Part shown: piece after piece, positions 7,269 to 14,275 of the stretch
How positions within the stretch are numbered: the first letter of the stretch is position 1
Layout: the number at the start of each line of letters is the position of its first letter
NCBI GenBank assembly: GCA_947259185.1
Contig: CAMYKT010000036.1
Span: 1 to 15,427, forward strand
Reading direction: 5' to 3'
DNA: 15,427 nucleotides
Origin: an uncultured Methanobacteriaceae archaeon
GTDB taxonomy: Archaea > Methanobacteriota > Methanobacteria > Methanobacteriales > Methanobacteriaceae
Notes under the pieces: model-generated
What the model saw: the letters and a program-made list of their open reading frames with translations, nothing else
Databases searched by the model: none
What the model was told of the DNA's origin: nothing
Position numbers and translations under genes: made by a program

Positions 7269-8582
7269 ATGAATTATCGAGGATCTGCCAAAAAATTACT
7301 GGAATCATCAGGTATCTCTATAGGAGACCTTATAACGATTGAAAAAGACGATGTTACTTATCAGGGTATGGTTTTAGATCGATCAGAGGATGCTGATGAT
7401 CAGCATATAGTTTTAAAAATGGACAGCGGATATAATATCGGTGTTAATATCTCTTATTCTAATTTAAAGCTTGTAGAAAAAGGTGAAAAACCTAAACTGG
7501 ATCTTAAGCCCCTTACTATTAAAGAAGATCCTGCTAAAAAAGATATCTCTATTATCTCCACCGGGGGTACGGTGGCTTCTATTATTGATTATAAAACCGG
7601 TGCAGTGCACCCGGCATTCAATGCAGAAGATCTTCTAATAACTAATCCTGAACTTCTGGATATGGCCAATATCAAGGGTAAAGCCATATGCAACATATTA
7701 AGTGAAAATATGAAACCTGAATACTGGGTTAAATCTGCACGTTCCATATACGATGAGATAAATGATGGAGCCTATGGAGTGGTAGTGGCTCATGGGACCG
7801 ATACCATGCACTACACCGCAGCAGCTTTGAGTTTCATGCTGGAAACTCCGGTTCCCATAGTAATCACCGGGGCTCAGCGTAGTTCAGATAGGCCCTCATC
7901 AGATGCCTTTTTAAATCTTCTTAATTCAGTAAGTGCAGCTAAATCTGATTTAGCAGAAGTGATGGTGTGCATGTATGCCGGTAGTGATGACACCGGCTGT
8001 TACCTCCATCGAGGTACCAAGGTGCGTAAGATGCATACCTCCCGGCGGGATACCTTCCGCAGTATCAACACCGCGCCCCTGGCCTGTATGAAAGAAGGGG
8101 AAATAGAAATTCTGTCTGGTGCGAAAGGATATAATTCCAGAGGAACTGTTGAATTAAAAATAAATGATTATTTAGAACCAGATGTAGCATTTATTAAAAG
8201 TTTTCCCGGCATAAATGGAGAGGTAATTGATTATCACCTGGACAAAGGTTATAAGGGGATTGTATTAGAAGGCACCGGTCTGGGACATTGCCCTGATCAA
8301 CTGATTCCTTCCCTGGAACGGGCCGCGGACTATCAGGTGCCGGTGGTGATGACCTCCCAGTGCATGTATGGAAAGGTTAATATGAATGTTTACAGTACCG
8401 GTCGAAGACTCCTTAAAGCAGGAGTTATATCTGGAGGGGACATGCTGGGAGAAACAGCTTATGTAAAGCTCTCCTGGGCTCTGGGTCACAGCGAAAAATT
8501 GGAAGAAGTAAAAAAGATAATGGAAACTAATATAGCGGGAGAAATTGAAGAAAAATCTTCACTGGATTACTTTTTACTGTAA
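7269..8582 (+). CDS. gatD: Glutamyl-tRNA(Gln) amidotransferase subunit D (archaeal)
   Basis: Asparaginase-like subunit of the archaeal GatDE complex. It releases ammonia from an amide donor and feeds it to GatE, which converts Glu-tRNA(Gln) to Gln-tRNA(Gln). An N-terminal small domain (about 1-85) precedes an L-asparaginase fold. The four catalytic residues of the asparaginase family appear intact: T98 in STGGT, T177 and D178 in HGTDT, and K251 in RGTKV. Further conserved stretches are ITGAQRSSDRPSSDA and VVMTSQC. With the ATG at 7269 the protein has 437 residues, the usual GatD size. It lies 46 bases upstream of gatE on the same strand, so both subunits are likely made from one transcript. 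Its presence implies the host makes Gln-tRNA by the indirect route. Confidence 0.95.
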   Translation: MNYRGSAKKLLESSGISIGDLITIEKDDVTYQGMVLDRSEDADDQHIVLKMDSGYNIGVNISYSNLKLVEKGEKPKLDLKPLTIKEDPAKKDISIISTGGTVASIIDYKTGAVHPAFNAEDLLITNPELLDMANIKGKAICNILSENMKPEYWVKSARSIYDEINDGAYGVVVAHGTDTMHYTAAALSFMLETPVPIVITGAQRSSDRPSSDAFLNLLNSVSAAKSDLAEVMVCMYAGSDDTGCYLHRGTKVRKMHTSRRDTFRSINTAPLACMKEGEIEILSGAKGYNSRGTVELKINDYLEPDVAFIKSFPGINGEVIDYHLDKGYKGIVLEGTGLGHCPDQLIPSLERAADYQVPVVMTSQCMYGKVNMNVYSTGRRLLKAGVISGGDMLGETAYVKLSWALGHSEKLEEVKKIMETNIAGEIEEKSSLDYFLL

Positions 8583-8619
8583 ATAAATTGATTTACTAAA
8601 ATATGATTTTAATTATTAC

Positions 8620-8625
8620 GGTGAT
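8620..8625 (+). promoter_or_regulatory. Ribosome-binding site of gatE
   Basis: GGTGAT ending three bases before the ATG at 8629; a strong archaeal Shine-Dalgarno site inside the short gatD-gatE spacer, supporting co-translation from one mRNA. Confidence 0.65.
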
Positions 8626-8628
8626 TTC

Positions 8629-10491
8629 ATGGACTGGGAAAAATTAGGACTCAAAATGGGACTGGAAATCCACCAGCAACTGGATACTAAAAGCAAATTA
8701 TTTTGTCCCTGCAGCTGTAATTTAACTGATAAGAAAGCTGATTATGAAATATTAAGGAACCTGCGCCCTACCCAAAGTGAATTAGGGAAAATTGACCGGG
8801 CAGCATTTCAGGAAGCACGTAGAAAATTACGTTTTTTGTACGAAGCTTACTCCCGGGAAACATGTCTGGTAGAAGCAGATGAAGAACCACCCTGTCCCCT
8901 TAATCTGGAAGCAGTGGAGTTAGCAATTGTAGTCGCTTCTCTATTAAATATGAAGGTGGTGGATGAGTTCCATACCATGCGAAAGCAGGTTATTGATGGC
9001 AGTAATACCGGAGGTTTTCAAAGAACAGGCCTGGTGGCCACCCATGGTTTTCTGGAAACCAGTCAGGGAAAAGTAGTTATAGAAAACCTCTGTTTAGAAG
9101 AAGACGCCGCAAGGAGAATAGAGACAACCAGTGATGGTTTTAAATTCCGTCTGGATAGATTGGGTATTCCTCTCTTGGAGATAACCACAGATCCTTCTAT
9201 CCACCACCCGGAACAGGTAAAAGAAGTAGCTTATCAGTTAGGGCAGGTTTTAAGGAGCACCAAAGTTAAAAGAGGTCTGGGGACCATTAGACAGGATTTA
9301 AATATATCCATCCGTGATGGTGCCCGGGTAGAAGTTAAAGGGGTTCAGGACCTGGATTTAATGCCTACCATGGTGCAAAGGGAGGTGGAACGTCAAATAA
9401 AATTAATAGAAATAAGGGATACCTTACTAAAAAGGGAAGCCCGGGTGGAAGATGAAATATTTGATTTGAAATCTGTGTTTGAAGACACAGGTTCTAAGAT
9501 ACTATCCAGTGCCCCTGCAGTAAAAGGCCTGAAGCTTACCGGTTTTGCAGGGTTGGTAGGTATGGAAATACAGCCAGGACGTCGTCTGGGTACTGAATTT
9601 TCCAGTTATGCTAAAAAATTAGGAGTATCGGGAATATTCCACACTGATGAACTACCGGCTTATGGCATAAGTTCCCAGGAAGTGGATAGATTAAAAGAAT
9701 TCACCGGTGCCGGTGCCGAAGATGCAGTTATAATTGTAGCACACCAGGAAGAAATAGCTCAAGGGGCCCTGGAAGAAGTAAAAAGAAGGGCTTTAATGTG
9801 TTTTGATGGTGTGGTGGAAGAAACCCGTAAAGCCCTTCCCGAGGGGAATACCGAATATATGCGCCCCCTTCCCACATCCAGCCGAATGTACCTGGAGACT
9901 GATATCCCCACTTTCACCATCACCCGTCCCCAGGTGCAAAAAATAAAAAATAATCTTCCTGAACTTCCCCGGGAAAAAAAAGAAAGAATGGAATCAGAGT
10001 ATAATTTAAGTGAGGATCTGGCCAGCCAGCTGGTGAAAAGAGATAAAGTAGATGACTTTGAAAATATAATGAGCAATTTAAAGGTGGATCCCACGGTAGT
10101 TGCTTCTTTAATGGCTTACTCTTTAAGAGAACTTAAAAGAGACGGGCATTCAATGGACAGGTTGGATTCAAAGACCCTGATAAATGCTCTGAAATTATTA
10201 GAACAGGATAAAATATCTAAAGATGCTATAAACCCTATATTAATTCATGTTTCTCAGAAAAATACATCCCCTCAGGAGGCAGCCGAAGCACTGGATTTAC
10301 TGATGTTAAAAGAATCTGATGTGGAAGACATAATCCAAAAAATAATTTCCCAAAAAGAGGATATGGTAAAACAAAGGGGTATGGGTAGTATGGGACCCTT
10401 AATGGGGATAGTGATGAAAGAATTAAAAGGTAAAGCTGACGGGAAACTTGTAAATAAAGTTTTAAAAGAAAGTATACAGAAATTTTTATAA
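8629..10491 (+). CDS. gatE: Glutamyl-tRNA(Gln) amidotransferase subunit E (archaeal)
   Basis: tRNA-binding and kinase subunit of GatDE: it phosphorylates the glutamate on Glu-tRNA(Gln) and amidates it with ammonia from GatD. The N-terminal cradle is GatB-like, starting GLEIHQQLDTKSKLFC, with cysteines C26, C28, C79 and C89 that may correspond to the zinc site known in GatB relatives. EADEEPPCPLN and QVIDGSNTGGFQRTG are further GatB/GatE signatures. Between about residues 280 and 410 lies the extra segment typical of GatE (AspRS-like insertion, with FTGAGAEDAVIIVA). The C-terminal 140 residues are helical and lysine-rich, like the YqeY tail that grips tRNA, ending GKLVNKVLKESIQKFL. At 620 residues it has the expected length, longer than bacterial GatB because of the insertion. 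Confidence 0.95.
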   Translation: MDWEKLGLKMGLEIHQQLDTKSKLFCPCSCNLTDKKADYEILRNLRPTQSELGKIDRAAFQEARRKLRFLYEAYSRETCLVEADEEPPCPLNLEAVELAIVVASLLNMKVVDEFHTMRKQVIDGSNTGGFQRTGLVATHGFLETSQGKVVIENLCLEEDAARRIETTSDGFKFRLDRLGIPLLEITTDPSIHHPEQVKEVAYQLGQVLRSTKVKRGLGTIRQDLNISIRDGARVEVKGVQDLDLMPTMVQREVERQIKLIEIRDTLLKREARVEDEIFDLKSVFEDTGSKILSSAPAVKGLKLTGFAGLVGMEIQPGRRLGTEFSSYAKKLGVSGIFHTDELPAYGISSQEVDRLKEFTGAGAEDAVIIVAHQEEIAQGALEEVKRRALMCFDGVVEETRKALPEGNTEYMRPLPTSSRMYLETDIPTFTITRPQVQKIKNNLPELPREKKERMESEYNLSEDLASQLVKRDKVDDFENIMSNLKVDPTVVASLMAYSLRELKRDGHSMDRLDSKTLINALKLLEQDKISKDAINPILIHVSQKNTSPQEAAEALDLLMLKESDVEDIIQKIISQKEDMVKQRGMGSMGPLMGIVMKELKGKADGKLVNKVLKESIQKFL

Positions 10492-10504
10492 AGTTTTAGT
10501 ACGA

Positions 10505-10512
10505 TTTATAAA
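10505..10512 (+). promoter_or_regulatory. Candidate TATA box before the 69-residue gene
   Basis: TTTATAAA lies about 40 bases before the ATG at 10549, which would place initiation near 10533 and leave a short leader holding GAGGTGA. It suggests the small gene can be expressed apart from gatDE. Confidence 0.4.
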
Positions 10513-10548
10513 ATATATTTCCCTATTTAAAAATTTGAGGTGAATAAT

Positions 10549-10758
10549 ATGGAAGTACCCTGGATAAGAATAATAACTGGAGTGGGAATTGGTAAAACAC
10601 TGGATGTTACTGAAGACCCTGATTTAGAATCAATAAATGTAAAAGAAGACCGGGTGGAGTTAACTTATAAACAGTTACGGCCAGCCGGCCCGGGAAAGGT
10701 AGTATACTTCTACAGTGGGATAATTGGAATTGAACACGGCCTCTATGAAGATAAATAA
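10549..10758 (+). CDS. Small protein of unknown function (69 residues)
   Basis: I do not recognise this family. The start is set by GAGGTGA at 10537-10543, five bases before the ATG at 10549; an in-frame GTG at 10540 lies inside that site and is not used here. The protein is soluble, with no membrane segment, signal peptide or cysteine. It is mixed charged and beta-prone: MEVPWIRIITGVGIGKTL, an acidic stretch DVTEDPDLESI, then VELTYKQLRPAGPGKVVYF. It begins 57 bases after gatE and ends 81 bases before the thioredoxin-reductase-like gene, all on one strand. The strong ribosome-binding site, good codon pattern and compact placement argue that it is real. Position alone does not assign it to tRNA amidation or redox control. 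Confidence 0.7.
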   Translation: MEVPWIRIITGVGIGKTLDVTEDPDLESINVKEDRVELTYKQLRPAGPGKVVYFYSGIIGIEHGLYEDK

Positions 10759-10839
10759 AGAAAGAATTCCAGTTCATGTATTTAATAAATCTGAGGTCAT
10801 TTAATTAAATTAGTTAGTTAATAGCAAGGAAAGGGTAGA

Positions 10840-11748
10840 ATGGAATCATATGACATAATAATTATTGGAGCAGGGCCGGCAGGATTAGCCGCAGGTATTT
10901 ATGCAGGTAGGCAGGGTACCACTACTCTAATATTGGAAAAAGGTCCTGCTGGTGGTCTGGGATTAGAAGTTCCCATGATGGAGAACTATCCCGGTTATGA
11001 AATGATTGCCGGGATGAGTCTCATTAATGAAACAAAAAAACAGGTATTAAAAACCACACCTTTACATGAAAGGGAAGAAGTGGAGTCTTTAAAATCAGAT
11101 AACGGGTCTTTTAGTATTAAAACTATTAATGGCCAGTATCATGCCCGGGCTTTAATTATCAGTACCGGTAGTAAACACAGAACTTTAGATGTTCCGGGAG
11201 AAATAAAGTTGCTGGGTCGGGGAGTATGTTACTGCGCCACCTGTGATGGGCCATTATTTGCTGGTAAAAAAGTCTATATGGTAGGCGGAGGAAATAGTGC
11301 TGCTCAGGAAGCTATATTTCTTAAAAATATTGGGTGTGATGTTACCCTCATCCACCGGAGAGATGAATTAAGAGCAGAAAAATACCTGCAGGAAATGCTT
11401 AAAGAAAAAAAGATTGATATTATCTGGGACACGGTGGTAGAAGAGATTAAAGGGGATCAATTTGTGGAATTTTTAGTCCTTAAAAATCTTAAAACATCTC
11501 TAGTAACTGAGGTTCCAGCCCAGGGGATTTTCATTTCTGTGGGAGATATTCCCATAAATCAACTGGCTAAAAAACTGGGAGTAAAACTGGATAAGCAAGG
11601 GCACATTATAACGGATAAATCACAGAGAACAAATATCCCCCAAGTATATGCTGCCGGAGATATAACTGGAGGATATAAACAATGGATAGTGGCCTGCAGT
11701 GAAGGAGCAGTAGCAGCCATGGCCGCATATGATGATCTACAAAAATAG
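10840..11748 (+). CDS. trxB: Thioredoxin reductase-like FAD/NAD(P)-dependent disulfide reductase
   Basis: Low-molecular-weight thioredoxin reductase family flavoprotein, expected to pass electrons through FAD to an active-site disulfide and on to thioredoxin. The FAD Rossmann motif GAGPAG is at 10-15. The redox motif C132-A-T-C135 followed by D136 is intact, with an extra C130 two residues before it. The second nucleotide-binding motif reads GGGNSA (149-154), with Asn where Asp is common. HRRDELR at 172-178 is the pattern associated with binding the 2'-phosphate of NADPH. The late FAD signature TNIPQVYAAGDITGG is also present. This differs from the F420-dependent thioredoxin reductase described in Methanocaldococcus, whose HRR element is absent as I remember it. 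The 302-residue length is typical. No thioredoxin gene is in the window. Confidence 0.88.
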   Translation: MESYDIIIIGAGPAGLAAGIYAGRQGTTTLILEKGPAGGLGLEVPMMENYPGYEMIAGMSLINETKKQVLKTTPLHEREEVESLKSDNGSFSIKTINGQYHARALIISTGSKHRTLDVPGEIKLLGRGVCYCATCDGPLFAGKKVYMVGGGNSAAQEAIFLKNIGCDVTLIHRRDELRAEKYLQEMLKEKKIDIIWDTVVEEIKGDQFVEFLVLKNLKTSLVTEVPAQGIFISVGDIPINQLAKKLGVKLDKQGHIITDKSQRTNIPQVYAAGDITGGYKQWIVACSEGAVAAMAAYDDLQK

Positions 11749-11763
11749 AATTTATTTAATATA

Positions 11764-11825
11764 TTTTTTATTTAATCTGAAAATATTGCCCTGAATTTGA
11801 TTAAAAAATATTAATAATTTTTTTT
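11764..11825. terminator. Terminator region between convergent genes
   Basis: T runs on the plus strand at 11764-11769 and 11818-11825 can end the reductase transcript. An A run at 11803-11808 gives T bases on the minus strand, just after the stop of the small membrane protein at 11847. The stretch therefore fits termination from both sides. Confidence 0.5.
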
Positions 11826-11846
11826 AGTTTAATGGATAAATGAGGT

Positions 11847-12011
11847 TTAATTGATTTTTCCCTTTTGCTGGGATCCATCCTTTAAAAAGATATATATAAC
11901 ATAGGCTATTATTAATACTACAATAAATGGAAGTAGCCAGAAGAATACAGTGACAATGGCCACTGCCACTAAAAGGGCAACTATAATATAAATCAAGTCT
12001 CTTGTTTCCAT
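11847..12011 (-). CDS. Small two-helix membrane protein (54 residues), unknown function
   Basis: A short minus-strand frame fills most of an otherwise empty 368-base gap. It starts at the ATG complementary to 12009-12011 and ends with TAA at 11847-11849. The protein has a short charged N-terminus (METRD), a hydrophobic core from about residue 6 to 43 split by a proline at position 28 (FFWLLPFIVV), which suggests two membrane helices or a hairpin, and a basic polar tail (LKDGSQQKGKIN). This tail-charged layout is what a genuine inner-membrane mini-protein looks like and is unlikely in random AT-rich DNA. There is no ribosome-binding site, but a TATA-like box at 12033-12041 would start the RNA almost at the ATG, so the message is probably leaderless. 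I recognise no family. It is divergent from guaAA. Confidence 0.62.
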   Translation of the reverse strand: METRDLIYIIVALLVAVAIVTVFFWLLPFIVVLIIAYVIYIFLKDGSQQKGKIN

Positions 12012-12032
12012 ATTAAAAAATTTGTAAAGAGA

Positions 12033-12041
12033 CTATAAATA
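12033..12041 (-). promoter_or_regulatory. Candidate TATA box for the small membrane protein
   Basis: On the minus strand this reads TATTTATAG. Initiation about 25 bases downstream falls near 12012, at the ATG (12011), consistent with a leaderless transcript. It abuts the 22-bp palindrome at 12043-12064, which occupies the usual upstream recognition-element position. Confidence 0.42.
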
Positions 12042-12042
12042 T

Positions 12043-12064
12043 ATTTCTAATTATAATTAGAAAT
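12043..12064. promoter_or_regulatory. Perfect 22-bp palindrome between divergent genes (putative operator)
   Basis: Half-site ATTTCTAATTA (12043-12053) is followed directly by its exact complement (12054-12064), without mismatch or spacer. It sits just upstream of the minus-strand TATA box and just upstream of the TATA-like sequence of guaAA (about 12069-12080). A dimeric repressor or activator bound there could act on both promoters. Low base complexity means chance cannot be excluded, but a gap-free 22-bp match is uncommon. Confidence 0.45.
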
Positions 12065-12116
12065 CCACTTAATAAATTTTATTTTCACTGAATATAACTT
12101 GAGGAGATATTAAAAT

Positions 12117-12683
12117 ATGAAGATACTGGTTGTAAATAATCATGGGCAATACAATCATCGAATACACCGCACCCTGACCTACCTTAAAATCCCATCAGAA
12201 TTAATAGCAAATACTCTTTCGGTGGAAGAAATACTCCAGAAAGATCCAGCAGGGCTGGTTTTAGGAGGAGGTCCTTCCCTGGATAGATCAGGAAACTGCA
12301 GGGAGTACATTAAAAAAGTAGATGTTCCTATTTTAGGGATCTGTCTGGGCCATCAACTAATTGCCCGGGCCTTTGGCGGGGAAGTTTCAACAGCCGATGC
12401 CCAGAGTTATGCTCAGATACAGCTGAATATTCTGGATGAAGATGATATATTCCAGGGTTTAGGCCCTGAAATGAAGGTATGGGCTTCCCATAAAGATGAG
12501 GTTAAAAAAATGCCTGAAAATTTTGATGTACTGGCCAGTTCCACCATATGTGATGTGGAAGCCATGAAACACCACCAGAAACCAGTATATGGTATTCAGT
12601 TCCATCCAGAAGTGTACCATACTGAGAATGGTTCTCGAGTTTTTGAAAACTTCTATGCGGTTTGTAAAAATTATAAAAAGTAG
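12117..12683 (+). CDS. guaAA: GMP synthetase, glutamine amidotransferase subunit A
   Basis: Class I glutamine amidotransferase that hydrolyses glutamine and passes ammonia to the ATP-pyrophosphatase subunit, which converts XMP to GMP. The catalytic triad is visible: C76 in GICLGHQ, and H163 and E165 in FHPEV. The oxyanion strand LVLGGGPS is at about 47-54. At 188 residues it is a stand-alone subunit, as in many archaea, where bacteria and eukaryotes have one fused protein. A good ribosome-binding site (GAGGAGAT, 12101-12108) precedes the ATG. Its partner gene guaAB lies 163 bases downstream on the same strand with its own candidate promoter, so the two may be made in different amounts. In other archaea this subunit is active only when bound to its partner. 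Confidence 0.95.
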   Translation: MKILVVNNHGQYNHRIHRTLTYLKIPSELIANTLSVEEILQKDPAGLVLGGGPSLDRSGNCREYIKKVDVPILGICLGHQLIARAFGGEVSTADAQSYAQIQLNILDEDDIFQGLGPEMKVWASHKDEVKKMPENFDVLASSTICDVEAMKHHQKPVYGIQFHPEVYHTENGSRVFENFYAVCKNYKK

Positions 12684-12746
12684 TTTATCTGATTATTGCA
12701 AACTGGTTAAGGCTCCGGAAAAACCAGTAAAAAGGCACTCATAAAT

Positions 12747-12757
12747 TATATTTAAAA
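12747..12757 (+). promoter_or_regulatory. Candidate TATA box for guaAB
   Basis: TTATATTTAAA is a fair match to the archaeal box and would give a leader of about 70 bases. A second candidate, AAATTTAAG at about 12782-12790, would give a leader of about 35 bases with the repeats at 12789-12826 around the start site. Sequence alone does not decide between them. Confidence 0.35.
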
Positions 12758-12788
12758 TGAAGTACTAACTTTTTATTAACTAAATTTA

Positions 12789-12826
12789 AGGAATATCCTC
12801 TTTAATTTGTATTCCTATTATTCCTA
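12789..12826. repeat. Short inverted and direct repeats in the guaAB upstream region
   Basis: AGGAATA at 12789-12795 is the complement of TATTCCT at 12810-12816. The octamer TATTCCTA occurs twice in tandem, at 12810-12817 and 12819-12826, with starts nine bases apart. They lie 20-58 bases before the guaAB start codon, in the leader or over the transcription start, and could be an operator. The ribosome-binding site AAGGTGA follows separately. Confidence 0.35.
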
Positions 12827-12846
12827 AACTTATTCAAGGTGAAAAA

Positions 12847-13773
12847 ATGTTGAATCCATCTGATTTTATAAAAGAATCCATTGAAGATATAAAAAAAACT
12901 GTGGGAGACGGAACTGCAGTAATTGCTCTTTCAGGAGGGGTTGATAGTTCAGTAACATCAATTCTTACTAAAGAAGCACTGGGAGATAATCTAATAGCTG
13001 TTTTTGTAGATCACGGACTTTTAAGAGAAGGAGAAGCAGAATACGTTAAAAAAACATTTGAACCCCGTTTGAATTTTCGTTATGTGGATGCTTCCTCTGA
13101 ATTTTTAAATGCCCTGGCAGGGGTAAGTGACCCGGAAGAAAAAAGAAAGATCATTGGAAAGATCTTCATTGATGTATTTGAAAGGGTGGCTGAAGAAGTA
13201 GGTGCCCGGTTTCTGGTACAGGGAACCATTGCCCCGGACTGGATTGAGAGTGAAGGTAATATCAAGTCCCATCACAACCTGGCCTTACCCCATGGACTGG
13301 TTTTGGAAATAGTAGAACCAGTAAGGGAACTCTATAAGGATGAGGTGAGAATAATTGGTAGCAAACTGGGGCTTCCTGAAGAAATGGTGCAGCGTCAGCC
13401 TTATCCCGGACCGGGATTGGCAGTTAGAGTGGTGGGTAACTTAAGCCTGGAGAAAATAGAGATTTGTAGAAAGGCCAATGCCATTGTAGAAGAAGAAGTG
13501 CATAAAGAAGGGTTGGAAGAATCTTTATGGCAGTACTTTGCCGTACTAACTGATACCAAAGTCACGGGAGTAAAGGGGGATATTCGGGACTATGGTTACC
13601 TGGTGGTACTCCGGATGGTGGAATCACTGGATGCCATGACTGCTGATGTACCAGAATTACCCTGGAATATGGTAAAAACCATATCCAGCCGGATAACTGC
13701 AGAAATTCCAGAGGTAACTCACGTGGCACTATCAGTTAGTGATAAACCACCCAGCACCATTGAATTTGCTTAA
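12847..13773 (+). CDS. guaAB: GMP synthetase, ATP-pyrophosphatase subunit B
   Basis: Adenylates XMP and uses ammonia from subunit A to make GMP, the last step of guanine nucleotide synthesis. The N-type ATP pyrophosphatase loop SGGVDSS is at 29-35. Other signatures are VDHGLLREGE, QGTIAPDWIES and SHHNL...GLVLEIVEPVRELYKDEVR. The C-terminal dimerisation domain starts near QPYPGPGLAVRVVG and ends KPPSTIEFA, the archaeal version of the usual PP-x-TIE ending. The 308-residue length is normal for the split archaeal form. AAGGTGA ends five bases before the ATG. It converges on the minus-strand zinc-ribbon gene, with a shared terminator between the two. Confidence 0.96.
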   Translation: MLNPSDFIKESIEDIKKTVGDGTAVIALSGGVDSSVTSILTKEALGDNLIAVFVDHGLLREGEAEYVKKTFEPRLNFRYVDASSEFLNALAGVSDPEEKRKIIGKIFIDVFERVAEEVGARFLVQGTIAPDWIESEGNIKSHHNLALPHGLVLEIVEPVRELYKDEVRIIGSKLGLPEEMVQRQPYPGPGLAVRVVGNLSLEKIEICRKANAIVEEEVHKEGLEESLWQYFAVLTDTKVTGVKGDIRDYGYLVVLRMVESLDAMTADVPELPWNMVKTISSRITAEIPEVTHVALSVSDKPPSTIEFA

Positions 13774-13822
13774 AAAAAAATACCTGAAAAATAGTTTTTA
13801 TTAAAAATAATCTTTTATTTTT
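13774..13822. terminator. Bidirectional terminator between guaAB and the zinc-ribbon gene
   Basis: Just after the guaAB stop there is an A run on the plus strand, which is a long T run on the minus strand. It is followed by GTTTTTATTAAAAA and CTTTTATTTTTT. T-rich tracts therefore exist on both strands within about 50 bases, suited to ending both converging transcripts. Confidence 0.55.
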
Positions 13823-14078
13823 TCCATCGCTCTAACTTAGGTATGCCCCGGGTAAATACCCAGGCAATTGGTCGGATCATGCCCTGTTCTTTCATTTTTT
13901 CAATACAAAATTCCTGCATTTTCTGGGGAGTATCTATTTCTGGACTGGTAAATTCACCATCAACCAAACAATAAGAACAGTATTTTAGACTTTTTGATCC
14001 ATCTTTAGTGGTCCCTCCAGTTTTAGGGTCTTTTTTAAGGGGCATTCCACAGCTTTGGCAGAATTTATATTCTTTCAT
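13815..14078 (-). CDS. Small putative zinc-ribbon protein
   Basis: The start is the ATG at 14078, chosen because AGGAGAT ends six bases before it on the minus strand; a longer frame reaching 14117 would put that site inside the gene. The 87-residue product has C7-x2-C10 and C34-x2-C37, the four ligands of a zinc ribbon, plus a lone C58. Around them are GMPLKKD, a KDGSKSLKYCSYC block, DGEFTSP and the C-terminal LERWKK. This is the pattern of the widespread 'putative zinc ribbon' family found in bacteria and archaea, whose members have no settled function. Roles in nucleic-acid or protein binding are guesses. It is transcribed toward guaAB and is separate from the next minus-strand gene by 197 bases. 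Confidence 0.82.
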   Translation of the reverse strand: MKEYKFCQSCGMPLKKDPKTGGTTKDGSKSLKYCSYCLVDGEFTSPEIDTPQKMQEFCIEKMKEQGMIRPIAWVFTRGIPKLERWKK

Positions 14079-14275
14079 AATTATATCTCCTACGGGCCTT
14101 CCTATTATTACCACCATTTTGCGGCTTTTATGGTTTATTGACTTTAAAAAGATGAAATTGTATTTAGAAAAAAGTGAATAATGCTACTAATATTGCATAT
14201 CCTGAGAAATATGAGCTTAGTATTTTTTTCAATTAACTGGATTAAACCCTTTCATTTTTTAAGTTAAATGATTTA

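Noticed and set aside
9759..10094. 111-codon minus-strand frame opposite gatE
   Set aside because: It lies fully antisense to a well-supported gene, has no ribosome-binding site and shows composition expected of a complementary frame.
10540..10542. GTG as the start of the 69-residue gene
   Set aside because: These bases are part of the GAGGTGA ribosome-binding site of the ATG at 10549.
14079..14117. N-terminal extension of the zinc-ribbon protein
   Set aside because: A strong AGGAGAT site lies inside the extension directly before the ATG at 14078, and the extra residues do not fit the family.
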